A stretch of DNA of 33,647 nt, taken from NCBI GenBank assembly GCA_026693065.1, contig JAPLNA010000155.1, positions 1 through 33,647 of the forward strand. The letters run 5' to 3'. The DNA comes from Planctomycetota bacterium (lineage in GTDB: Bacteria > Planctomycetota > Phycisphaerae > SM23-33). Positions 1 through 9,600 of the stretch are shown piece after piece (within the stretch, counting starts at the first letter, position 1; each line of letters begins with the position of its first letter). A program made the translations under genes and the position numbers. Below the pieces are notes generated by a model. The model did no database searches, was not told the origin of the DNA, and saw only the letters and a program-made list of their open reading frames with translations.

Positions 1-180
1 CAGCGTGGGTTTCTGCAAACGTTCGATCACGTGGGCCATCGTGAACGTCTTGCCGCTGCCCGTGACCCCCATCAGCGTGTTGTACTTCTGCCCGCGCGTG
101 AAGTTGGCGACCAGGGCCTCGATCGCTTGAGGCTGGTCGCCCTGGGGCAGCATGTCGGAGACGATCTTGAAGTCGGGCAT
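1..180 (-). CDS. uvrB: UvrABC system protein B, N-terminus only (cut by window edge)
   Basis: UvrB is the DNA-damage verification helicase of nucleotide excision repair and works with UvrA and UvrC. Only the first 60 codons are present. The reading frame gives a start [10 protein letters not shown], then [10 protein letters not shown] and the Walker A segment [10 protein letters not shown] at about residues 38-47, followed by a stretch matching the start of UvrB (helix ending in QKPTL). These are hallmark UvrB N-terminal sequences, and GDQP-AI plus [10 protein letters not shown] together are close to diagnostic. The ATG at 180 fits the usual UvrB start; no strong ribosome-binding site is seen. 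A TACAAT-like -10 lies at 223-228 on the minus strand, but no convincing -35 goes with it. The remainder lies outside the window. Confidence 0.93.
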   Translation of the reverse strand, partial: MPDFKIVSDMLPQGDQPQAIEALVANFTRGQKYNTLMGVTGSGKTFTMAHVIERLQKPTL

Positions 181-246
181 TGGGACACCGCCATCATTTG
201 GGAACCGGAATCGAATCCGATTATTGTACCATCCCGAACCACTCCA

Positions 247-403
247 GGGAAAACCCTCCGGCGGGGACACAAAACAACAAACGAAATCATCTTCTCGATT
301 TCGTTTGTTGTTTTTCCCCCAGGGCGGACCGGACGATCGGAGTCGCCGGGGCGATCCCGAGGCGAGATCACAATACCTCGTGTCCCCGCCGGGGGGTTTT
401 CCC
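247..403. repeat. Nested inverted-repeat element in the uvrB/fucosidase gap
   Basis: The outer arms, 247-270 and 380-403, are 24 bases each and are reverse complements with a single mismatch. Immediately inside the left arm is a perfect 17-bp hairpin (271-287 with 298-314, 10-base loop, arm AAAACAACAAACGAAAT). The AT-rich inner hairpin stands out against the G+C-rich surroundings. No direct repeat was found flanking the outer arms, so a transposition origin is not shown. It could be a small mobile element remnant, a structured RNA, or a terminator-like barrier between the divergent uvrB and fucosidase genes. No protein-coding capacity is evident. Confidence 0.8.
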
Positions 404-620
404 GGTCGAGGGCGGGGGGATCCCAGAGAGGGCGCCGAAGCGTAGGGCGGGACAGGGAGACGGGGATTGGGGGATTCAAAGGATGGGAGAGAAAAGGGAT
501 TGGGAGGGAGGCAAAGACTCAGAGGGAAGCCCACCCGACCCTACGCCCTTTCCCTTGCGTTCGCCCGGCCTTTGCGGCAAAGTACGCCCGGACGCCAGCC
601 AACGCGAAAGGAAACCGCCC
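404..620. other. Non-coding leader region upstream of the fucosidase gene
   Basis: This stretch holds no convincing gene. It contains a purine-rich segment with GAGACGGGGATT at 457-468 followed by GGGGGATT, a motif that recurs at 27813. It also holds a short palindrome CTTTGC-G-GCAAAG at 570-582, about 40 bases before the fucosidase start, which could be a repressor site, although nothing identifies a regulator. No clear sigma70 promoter was found. An AAAGGA Shine-Dalgarno sequence precedes the ATG at 621. Confidence 0.4.
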
Positions 621-1928
621 ATGGCCAGATCGCTCTCGAAAGCCCAAGAGGCCGCCGCTCTGAAGAAACTCCTGCTCCCCGCCCAGGACATGCGGTGGTG
701 GCGCGAGGCCCGGTTCGGGCTGTTCATTCACTGGGGGCTCTACGCCATCCCCGGCCGGGGGGAATGGGTCCAGTTCACCGAGAAGATCGACGTCGACGAG
801 TACGCCAAGCTGGCCGGTCAGTTCAAGCCCACGCGGTTCGACGCGGACGAGTGGGCCTCCATCGCCACGGAGGCGGGAATGAAATACACCGTCCTGACCA
901 CCCGCCACCACGACGGGTTCTGCCTGTTCGACAGCCCGTCGAGCGTGGGGAATTTCACCAGTGTCAAGACGGCCGCCCGGAGGGATTTCATCGCCGAGTA
1001 CGTCCCCGCCGTCCGCCGCGCGGGGCTGGGCGTGGGCTTCTACTATTCGCCCCTGGACTGGCGGTTCCCGGGGTATTTCTTCCCCGAGATGTACCGCGCG
1101 AACGCCCTAGCGTTGAAGAAGCAGTGCTACGGACAGGTTCGCGAGCTGCTGAGCAACTACGGGCCCATCGACGTGCTCTGGTACGACGGCGGGGAGGATT
1201 TCTGGCTGGGCCTGGGCGGGTTGGAGTACGGCCACGGGAAAGGCTGGCACACTCGCTACCCCGCCCCCTACACCGGCCCGGGACTGTGGGAACCGCTGAA
1301 ACTCAACACCATGGTCCGCAAACTCCAACCGAAGGTCGTCATCAACGCCCGCTCGGGGTGGGAGGGCGACTTCGACTCCTCCGAGGGCGTCGTCGGGCAG
1401 TCGCGCGGGCGACCGTGGGAAACCTGCATGACCATCGTCAAGGGGGGCTGGGGGTTCATGCCTGACTGCGAACTCCGCACCCTCAAGGAATGCGTCGACA
1501 TTCTCGTGCAATCCGCCTGCGGGGACGGCAACCTGCTGCTGAACGTCGGCCCCATGCCCGACGGGCGGATCGAACCGCGCCAGGCCTCCCGCCTCCGCGA
1601 GATCGGCCAATGGCTCGCCGACAACGGCCGCAGCGTCTACGCCACAACGGGCGGGCCGGTCCCCCGCGGCGACTGGGGCGGAACGACCTTCGCGGGCAAG
1701 AGCCTCTTCGTCCACGTGCTCAACTGGCCCGCGCGGGGGCCCGTGAAACTCCCGCGCCTCACCGGCCAGATCCTCGCCGCCCGCACCCTCTCGGCCGGCC
1801 CGGCGGCCTTCCAGCAAACCGCCCGCGGCGTCGAGATCTCCGTGCCCCCCCGCGCCCGCAGCCCCATCGACACCGTCATCGAACTGCGAATGGACCGCAC
1901 GGTGACTCGCAAGATGGCGATCAAATGA
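621..1928 (+). CDS. Alpha-L-fucosidase, glycoside hydrolase family 29
   Basis: GH29 enzymes release alpha-linked L-fucose from glycans by a retaining mechanism. The 435-residue product shows the family signatures: ARFGLFIHWGLYAIPGRGEW near residue 30, the substrate-binding HHDGF at H96-H97-D98, and DVLWYDGG at 184-191, where D189 is the expected nucleophile. NLLLNVGPMPDG, typical of the end of the catalytic barrel, follows. The C-terminal beta-sandwich is short. No signal peptide is visible, so the enzyme is probably cytoplasmic and acts on imported oligosaccharides. The ATG at 621 is preferred because AAAGGA lies 8 bases upstream and homology starts just after it; the frame stays open back to 180 but that extension is repeat and low-complexity sequence. 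The general acid/base is not conserved in GH29 and cannot be assigned by eye. The GH38 gene at the right end suggests a glycan-degrading lifestyle. Confidence 0.93.
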   Translation: MARSLSKAQEAAALKKLLLPAQDMRWWREARFGLFIHWGLYAIPGRGEWVQFTEKIDVDEYAKLAGQFKPTRFDADEWASIATEAGMKYTVLTTRHHDGFCLFDSPSSVGNFTSVKTAARRDFIAEYVPAVRRAGLGVGFYYSPLDWRFPGYFFPEMYRANALALKKQCYGQVRELLSNYGPIDVLWYDGGEDFWLGLGGLEYGHGKGWHTRYPAPYTGPGLWEPLKLNTMVRKLQPKVVINARSGWEGDFDSSEGVVGQSRGRPWETCMTIVKGGWGFMPDCELRTLKECVDILVQSACGDGNLLLNVGPMPDGRIEPRQASRLREIGQWLADNGRSVYATTGGPVPRGDWGGTTFAGKSLFVHVLNWPARGPVKLPRLTGQILAARTLSAGPAAFQQTARGVEISVPPRARSPIDTVIELRMDRTVTRKMAIK

Positions 1929-1954
1929 ACCAAGATACGACAGGAGAGACAGCC

Positions 1955-2212
1955 ATGGAGAAGAAGAGCAGGCGGAAGAACCTCAGCGTGACCATGCCCG
2001 ACAGGTTGGTCAAGAGGGTAAAACGCATGGCCCGCGAACAGGGCATCAGCGTCTCCGCCATGGTTACGGGTTGGATTCACGAGTTGGACCGAGCAGCACA
2101 TTCCGGTCTGGAAGTTGATGCAGCCCCGCGGATGTCTCGTCAAGAGGTTGGGCCGACTGACGGCTGTGCATGTAGAAAGCCGAGCACCAGGGCAAACCGG
2201 GGGAAGCGCTGA
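1955..2212 (+). CDS. Small ribbon-helix-helix-like protein
   Basis: This 85-residue protein begins with a basic patch (MEKKSRRKN), then LSVTMPDRLVKRVKRMAREQ, which has the beta-strand plus two-helix pattern of CopG/Arc-type DNA-binding proteins (strand LSVTMP, then a helix, a GISVS turn and a second helix ending near HELDRA). The C-terminal third is polar and unordered with two Cys. AGGAG at 1942-1946 supports the ATG at 1955; an in-frame ATG at 1925 overlapping the fucosidase stop (ATGA) is the alternative. Its stop overlaps the truD start (TGATG), so it is probably co-transcribed and translationally coupled with truD. RHH proteins often act as antitoxins or local repressors, but no toxin is adjacent. 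The target is unknown. Confidence 0.7.
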   Translation: MEKKSRRKNLSVTMPDRLVKRVKRMAREQGISVSAMVTGWIHELDRAAHSGLEVDAAPRMSRQEVGPTDGCACRKPSTRANRGKR

Positions 2213-3426
2213 TGCTCGACCTTCCCTACCTGACCAGCGAATCGCCCGGCATCGGCGGGCAGATCAAGGAGTGCCCGGAGGATTTCCGGGTCGACGAGGT
2301 GCCCCTCTATTCCCCTTGCGGCGAGGGTACGCACCTGTACTTCCGGCTGACGAAGGCGGGTATTCCCACGCCGGCGGCGATCGCGAGGATCGCCCGGTAC
2401 ATGAACGTCAACCCGGCCGACATCGGCTTCGCGGGCCTCAAGGACGCCCAGGCCCTCACCACCCAGATCATGAGCCTCGAGCACGCCGACGAGCGGCGGC
2501 TGGCCTCGCTGTCGGACCCGGCGATGACGATCGAGATCCTCGGCCGGCACGGCAACAAGCTCCGCACGGGGCACCTGGCGGGCAACCGGTTCAGCATCCG
2601 CGTCCGCGGGCTCGACCCGGCCGCGGCGATCGAGCCGGCGAGGCGGATCCTGGCCGTGATCGAGCGGCGCGGGGTGCCGAATTATTTCGGCCTGCAGCGG
2701 TTCGGCGCCCGCGGCGACACGGGCGAACTGGGCGAAATGCTCGTCAAGGGCGACCTCGACGAGTTCATCGCCCGATACCTCGGCCGGCCCAGAAAGACCG
2801 ACCCCGAGGACTGCCGCGCCGCCCGGGATGCCTTCGACGGCGGGTTCTTCGCCCGCGCGCTGGAGCGTTGGCCCCGCCACTACGCCGACGAACGCCGCGC
2901 CCTGGCGGCCTACAAGAAACGCCAGCACGCAGGCCCGGCCGTCGCCGCCATCGACAAGCGCATGAAACGACTGTACGTCTCCGCTTTCCAGAGCGCGATC
3001 TTCAACGACGTGCTCGCCCGCCGCCTGGAAACGCTGGACAAAGTCTTCGTCGGCGACATGGCCCAGAAGGTCGACAGCGGCGGAGTCTTCCGGGTCGAGG
3101 ACGCCGCCGTCGAACAACCCCGGGCCGAGCGGTTCGAGATCAGCCCCACAGGCCCCATCCCCGGCTACCGCAGCGACCTGGCCGGCGGCGAGCCGGGCCA
3201 GATCGAGTTGGCCGCCCTGTCGAAGTTCGGCGTGACGACCGAATCGTTCCGTGGCGCTTCCGCCATCGGCGCCAAAGGCGCCCGCCGCGCCCTTCGCTTC
3301 AACCCCGGCATCGCTTCCCTCACTCCCGGCAGCGACGCGCGCGGCGAGTTCCTGGAACTGTCCTTCCACGCCCCCTCCGGCTGCTACGCCACCGCCCTCC
3401 TCCGCGAGTTGATGAAGACCCCCTAG
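2212..3426 (+). CDS. truD: tRNA pseudouridine(13) synthase TruD
   Basis: TruD isomerises U13 of tRNA-Glu to pseudouridine. The 404-residue protein opens with KECPEDFRVDEVPLYSP, typical of the family. It has the catalytic motif GFAGLKDAQALTTQ with catalytic Asp at D78, and the conserved VPNYFGLQRFGARGDT segment near residue 160. The inserted TRUD domain and the closing segment LSFHAPSGCYATALLRELMK complete a normal-length protein. The start ATG overlaps the preceding stop by one base and is backed by GGGGGAAG just upstream. It is convergent with the sensor gene at 3610, with a hairpin between them. Confidence 0.95.
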   Translation: MLDLPYLTSESPGIGGQIKECPEDFRVDEVPLYSPCGEGTHLYFRLTKAGIPTPAAIARIARYMNVNPADIGFAGLKDAQALTTQIMSLEHADERRLASLSDPAMTIEILGRHGNKLRTGHLAGNRFSIRVRGLDPAAAIEPARRILAVIERRGVPNYFGLQRFGARGDTGELGEMLVKGDLDEFIARYLGRPRKTDPEDCRAARDAFDGGFFARALERWPRHYADERRALAAYKKRQHAGPAVAAIDKRMKRLYVSAFQSAIFNDVLARRLETLDKVFVGDMAQKVDSGGVFRVEDAAVEQPRAERFEISPTGPIPGYRSDLAGGEPGQIELAALSKFGVTTESFRGASAIGAKGARRALRFNPGIASLTPGSDARGEFLELSFHAPSGCYATALLRELMKTP

Positions 3427-3502
3427 CGATTCCCTCCCACGATTCCCCAGTATCCCGCAACATCCCCCCACTCCCCCGCGCCCTCACTCTCCCCCCCCCA
3501 AA

Positions 3503-3536
3503 GCACGGCCACTGCGTGGCCGTGACGCGTGGCCGT
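3503..3536. terminator. Candidate bidirectional terminator hairpin
   Basis: A perfect 9-bp stem CACGGCCAC/GTGGCCGTG (3503-3511 and 3515-3523) has a 3-base loop, and a second copy of the right arm follows at 3528-3536, so two alternative hairpins are possible. It lies between the convergent truD and blaR1-like genes. No T-tract follows on either side, so an intrinsic-terminator role is tentative. The rest of 3427-3609 is C-rich and shows nothing else. Confidence 0.4.
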
Positions 3537-3609
3537 GAAACGGTGACCGTAACGCACAACCCAAAACCGCCTGCACACCAGCCTCCCCTCCCTCCCCCCC
3601 GCCGTTTCT

Positions 3610-6600
3610 TCACCTCCCCGGCCCCGTGGCCGGGCGCGTCGTCGCCGCCCTGGCCGGCGGCAACTCGCCCATCGCCTTGCGAAGTTCTTTCGCGAACGGC
3701 TGGTCGGCGGATGCCAATGCTTCCTTCAGCGCCGCCGCGGCGGCGGGGTTTTTGGGCAGGTAGGCCAGGCTGGCGGCGGCGTAGGCGTTCTTCTCCCTGG
3801 CCCCGGCCACCAGCGGGCCGACCGCGCGAAGATCGCCCGCCCACGCCAGCAGCCTCGCAGCGCACAGCGGAATCCACTTATCTTTGTCCGCCAGGAGCGG
3901 GGCCACCCGGTCGGCCATCTCGTCACGCCAGTAGAACTGAAGGGCGTAGATGGCTTCCTTTCGAGCGAACTGAACGGCGCCCTGATCGGCCGAGGATACA
4001 TAGGGCCCCGTCGCCAGTTGGAGAAAGACCGGCCCGGCCCCCGGCGGGTGGCGGTTGGCAAGAAAGCTGGCGGCGTTGTTCAGGAGGAACGCCTGGTCCC
4101 GAACGGTTGGATCGAACTTCACGAGTTGGGCCTTCAGGCACTCGATCATGCCCCCGGCGACGTCGGCGGGAGGATCTTTGATGACGCTGAGCCTGTAGAC
4201 CTTAAGAGACGCCTGGGCCAGCTTGCCCTCTTTGATGTCGCTGTACCACTGCCGACGGATCTCCGGCGTGAGCGTCGCGGTGAGGACATGCTCGGCGAAC
4301 TCCTTCCGGGCCGCGGGGAGGTTCCGCAGTTCGTCCCACCGGGCCTTGGCCAAGGCGGCGTCCTTTACGACCACGAACGTCGCCGTCGCCTCGACCTGCG
4401 CCTTATGTTCGGGGCCGGGCAATTGTCGCGTCAGCCGCAGGCGGTACGCCCCGGGCGAGAGGAACACCTGCTCCGACGGCAGGTAATCCAGAAGTGCGCC
4501 GGAGGTGCAATTCGTCAGCCGAAGCGGCGTACTGACCGATTGGCCGGGTTTGAGGACAGGGATGCTAGGAGAAGAGCCCTCAATAGGCGATCCATTGGTG
4601 ACGGCCACACGGCGAGTCGTTCCGTCCGGGCCGGTCAGGTAGGCGGTGAACTGAATGTTCTGATCGAATTCGTCGCTCATGTCCCGATCGGAGTTATTGA
4701 TCAGGGCGGCTGTCAGGATGACGGGGGCGTCGGCCGGCTGGGTGGCGTTGATTGCCATGGTCAGCGTCCCTGCCGGCCGGGTGGCGGGGGCCGGGCCCGT
4801 GGCCGAGGGCAGAACCACAACGCCCGCTTTCGTGGCGTTGACGCGCAGGGGGGGCGACTCGACATAGCCCGACCACAGGTTCAGTTCTCGAATGTACTCC
4901 GGTCGGCTCACCGAGTAGGAAGCCCTCAGCGTCCACGGCCCTTCGCCCTGCGTGCTCGCCTTAAAGGGGATCGTGACGGATTCACCTGGATCGATCGTGA
5001 CGACGAATTCTTTCTGCTGCGAAGGGCGAGGCGCGTCTGACTTCCAAACGTCCGGCGCCAGGTTCACAGACGACCTGTCACGTTCCAAACTTGTCGATGG
5101 GTAGCAGTACGTGCACACTCTGAGGGGCTTGTCCGTGCCATTGGACAATTCCAGAAGGGCGTCAAACTGCGAAAACCGCCCGTCCGCCAGTTTGCTCTCG
5201 ACGGGGATGATGATCCTGGCCGACAGCCCGCTCGCCGACGGGGCAGGCCTGCTCACCGGCTGCGTCGCCGGGGCCGGGGCGATGATCTCCACGGTCACCG
5301 GTTTTGAAACGGCCCGGCCTGACCAGGCCTCGGCGATCTTCAGATGTTTGAGCTCCTCGGGGGGAAGTGGCGGTTCCTCCACCACGGCCAAGACCTCGTA
5401 CTGCCCCGGCTTGTCGATGCCGAACACGTAGTCGCCGGTGCCGACCAGGCCCTCCGGGTGAGGCACGACCTGCAGGGAGATCGGATATTCCAGCGAGTCG
5501 CCGGGTTTCATCGCGGCCCAGGTATCGCTTCCGCCCGGATCGATCTTACAGGTCGCCATTCCTCGGATATACGTCCCGTCCTTGGCACGGAAATGCAGGA
5601 GTTCGCCCAGGAAGTATCTCCGGTTATGGAGGTGGAAAGGCTTGTCGGAAACATTCCGCACCGTCACGCCCAGTTCGATCCGGCCGGGGTCTGCGTCGCC
5701 GCGGGGCTTGACCGCCACTTGCACTTGAAGATCCTTCGACAGGCTCCGCAGGAGGTATTGTTCGATAAGCCTGCTCCGCTGCGGCTCCTTCAACTTCGCT
5801 CCGAAAGTCCAATCGACAGCCTCTATCGCCTCGCCGGGGCCGGGCACGCCTTGCTTCTCGAGGATCGCATGAGCCTGCGGCGTCCCGACGCAGAACAGGG
5901 CCTGGACCGCCAGATCGTGGTTGCGGCTTCCCTTTGGGAGCGAGGCAAGAATCGACTCCAGGGCGGCCGTCGCCCGCTCGTCGGGCCGATCCCGCAACTG
6001 AAGGAGGGCGTCGGCGCCTTCCTCGGTGTGGGTCGCCGCGGTCTTGAGCAAGCGTTCCAGCCGGGCATCCGGGTCCGTGGCCGGGCGTGTCGTCGACGGT
6101 TCGGGCGGCGTGGTGGAGGGACGGGAAGCCCACCAGGCCAGCAGACGGTCGCATTCGCGGCGGGCGGCGGCGTTGTTGAATTGACCTGGGATCTCGTCGC
6201 CGAACTTGTACCCCTTCAGGTCGTACAGGGCCGCCAGGGCATGGCAGGCGGCCAGACAGTCCGGCGGAAAATTGCCCCCCACGTCGTGGGGGCGTTCGTT
6301 CAGGAGGCGGACCAGTTCGGGCGCCAGGGACTTGTCGCCGAAGTGGCAAATGCCCCAGGCGCACGCTCGGCGGATCTCCTCGTCGTCGGACCGAAGCCCG
6401 GCCAAGATAACCGGCATGGCCTCTGGCCAGCCCTTGCCGGCGAGCATCTGGAACACCTTGTGCCTCACCGCCGGGTCGGGGTCTGCCGCGGCCTGTTTGT
6501 ACAGTTGCAGCTCGTCGGGCCGAGCCCCCAGGTTGTCCAGCCCGTTCATGGCGTGCCGGCGAATCTCGGGGTCCTTATCGCCCAGGCCCGCGCGGAGCAC

Positions 6601-9600
6601 CGGGCGGACTTCGTCGCGTCGGCCCTCGCCGTACTGCGACAGGAGACGCATGGCCTGCCGCCGCAGGACCGGCGAGGCCGTCGGGTCGGCGGCGCGGGGC
6701 GTGAGCCATCGGAGGGCCTCGTCGCTGGGCTTGAAGTACATCGGCGGCTCGAACAATCCGGCGTCGGTGTAACTGGAGTTCAGCGACTCCAGGAGGAACG
6801 TTTCGGCCGTTCGCTTCAGGTCGGCCGAGGCCTTCGAGCCCTCGCGAAGGAGGCCATGGGCGGCGAACACCTTGACCGTCCAGCGTTCGGTCCCCGCGAG
6901 CAGGGCAGCCAGGACGGGCACGCCGGCCTTCTCGTCGGCGCCGAGGTGACCGGCGGCCCACTCGGCCTGGGTGCACCCCTGGGCGCCCAGGAGCACCCTT
7001 CGCCGCAACGCGTCCACCGGATGCGGCCCTTTGTCGTTGTAGTCCCTCACGTCGATGCCGACCTCGTTAGTGACCACCGTGCCCTGCCAGCACTCCTTGA
7101 AACCGGCGGGAAGGCCGGCCGAGTAGGGCTTGGACTTGTAGGCCAGCCTCAGCCGGTAGGGGCCGGGCTTCGAGAGGTCAAAGTGGTCCTCGTCATTCCA
7201 CTGTGTGAAACGCGGGAAGCCGTCGACGACGACGTCCACGCTCTCCCCGGGCGCGAGCGACTTGACGTCTGTTTCCTTCGGGGCGGCGAAATCCGCCCTT
7301 CTGTTCTTTCTTACGGGCGTCAGCGGCAAGCCGTCCGGGCCGGTCAGAAGCGGGGTATACCCCAACATCCACCGGGTCAACCGGATCGGCTTGTCGGAGG
7401 CATTGGTGAACGTGACCCACAGTCCAAACCCATCGCCCGAGATCCCCGTAAGGAAGACATCCGGCCGGGCGGTCAGAGAGACCCGCAACCCATTGACGGC
7501 CTCTGCCTCGGCGAGGGGTTCGCCCGGCCTGGTGGTAACGGATTGGGGCTGGGTGTTCTTCAGAGGGGCCACCCCCCCCTCGCCAAGGGCCTGGTTGAGG
7601 GTGGCCAGCAGGGCCGCCTTCACGGCTTCTTCCATCCCGATGAAGAATACCCTCCGCCCATGCCAGCGGTCCATTCCATGCATACTCGCCGCGTATGGCG
7701 GCGGACCTGCGCCCTCCTGTTCCCGGTGTCCGTCGTATCCCGGGTCCATGACGTAAACCTCAATCCTCCCCGTTCCGAGCCTGATGTCAGAATCCGAAGC
7801 CCCCTTTCGGTTCAACTCAATGATCCATGCCTGTCCCGGGGAAAGCCCCGGCGGCACGGCCAGGTGGTGCTGGAATCTCGTCATGTCCCACCCCGGCGGC
7901 AACTCGACTCGGATCCTCTCAGCCAACCTTTCCACCAGCGCCTTAGATATCTCTTCCAGAAGAAGTTTGGCCCGCGTGGATCGCTCCGGGTCCTTGTCGG
8001 CCGCGGCCTTGGTGAGCAACTCCACCGCCGGCTCGCCGATCTTCAGCAATTCCTGCTGGGCGCGGTCTCGCTCTGGGGCGCTCCCGGCCCCGAGACGGCC
8101 AATCCACTGGACCACTCGGGCCGACACCGCGTCGGCCGCGCCCGTCGCTGGGCGGGTGGTGGCCGGGGAGTCTGCTTCCGTTTGCCTGGCCACCAGGCCC
8201 TGCACCGCCGCCGGGTCCGTCTTGCCGTCACGAAGGGCCTGGTCCATGCGGGCGTCGGCCTGGGCCTGGGTCCACCCGGGGTTCACCTTCTGAAGGAACT
8301 CGCCGGCGAATCGGCGGGTCTGCACATAGGACTCGATCCCCCCGGCCAGGCGGGCTTCCACCCGTGGGTCGTACGCCTCCTTCTGCCCGTCCGGCGACGG
8401 GAAAAGGTCCCACAGAGTTCCATCCTTGCGAAAAATCGCCTGAACCTTCCTGTCGGAGGAAAGCGGGTACTCCATGTAAATAATGCCGCTCGCGGAATTG
8501 CGGCTGATCTCCTTGCCGGGACCGAACACTTTCTCCACCGCCGGCGTCGTGCTGCCGGCCGGGAAGAACTCGCGGACAACCGCGTGCACTTGGTTTTCCG
8601 CTTTGGCGATCTGGAGTATCCTCGCCCGGAGGTCCGGCCGGGCTGGTTTGCCGCGGTATTCGATCGTCGCCAGATCCTCCAGGGAACGGGCCATCTCGAA
8701 CCCGACGCCGACGGGAACATCTTCCAGGTACTCGCGCAGGCTCCCTTCGCAATCCTGTTTCATCAGACGGATGAAATAGGCCGGGTCATTGCGGAAGTAT
8801 TTCGCCAGCGTGTCAGGCTTGGGCGTGATTACCGCCACAATTCCATCGGACAGCGTAACCGTCAGTTGTCCGGGAACGGAGGCCGGCTGGGTGGCCGGGG
8901 CGGTCGCAGCCGTGGCGGCGTCCGCGGGCGCGGGGGCGGAGGCCGGGCGAGTGGTGGCGTGGAGGACGGCCAGGGCGGTGGTGAGGGCCAGGATGAGGGC
9001 GGCGGCGGCCAGGGCGCCCCGGCGCGTGAGGGAACGGCGGGGACGACGGGCGTCGAGGATGGCCAGCAGGCGGGCCTTCAGGTGGCTCGGGCGGGCCATC
9101 GAGACGCTCGTGGGACTGGGCCAGGCCGAGGTGCGGAGAGAGGAGACGATGTCGAGGAGGTGGCCGGCGTAGTCGGAGGCCTTGAACCCGCTGGCCAGCA
9201 CGAGGTCGTCGCAGGCGTTTTCGCGGTCGACGCGGATCTGCCGGGCGGCCAACCAGGCCAGCGGGTTGAACCAGTGAAACGCCCAGGCCAGGCGGGTGAC
9301 GAGCTGGGTGAGGCAGTCGGCCCGCTTGACGTGGGCCAGTTCGTGGAGGAGGACGATCTGTCGCCGCTGTTCGGGCCAGGCGGCCGCGTCGGTCGGCAGG
9401 AGGATCGTCGGGCGGAGCAGGCCGCTCGTGGCGGGGATGAGCCCGCGGGGGTCCGTCCGCCGCCTGACGGCCCGGCGGATGCCCAGGCGGCGGGCGAGGT
9501 TTTTCAGCAGGGCGAGTGAGTCGGCGTCGGTCAGAGGGACGGCGAGGGCGGCGCGGCGGGCGGCGAGGAGGGAACCCAGCACGAGATGCAGGAGGAAGAG

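Noticed and set aside
180-620. N-terminal extension of the fucosidase frame
   Set aside because: It runs across the nested inverted-repeat element and low-complexity DNA. A Shine-Dalgarno and family homology support the start at 621.
5344-9519. A 1391-codon open frame on the plus strand opposite the sensor gene
   Set aside because: Its translation is a low-complexity Gly/Arg/Val-rich shadow, while the minus-strand frame shows real M56, HEAT and beta-sandwich motifs. High G+C makes long antisense frames common.
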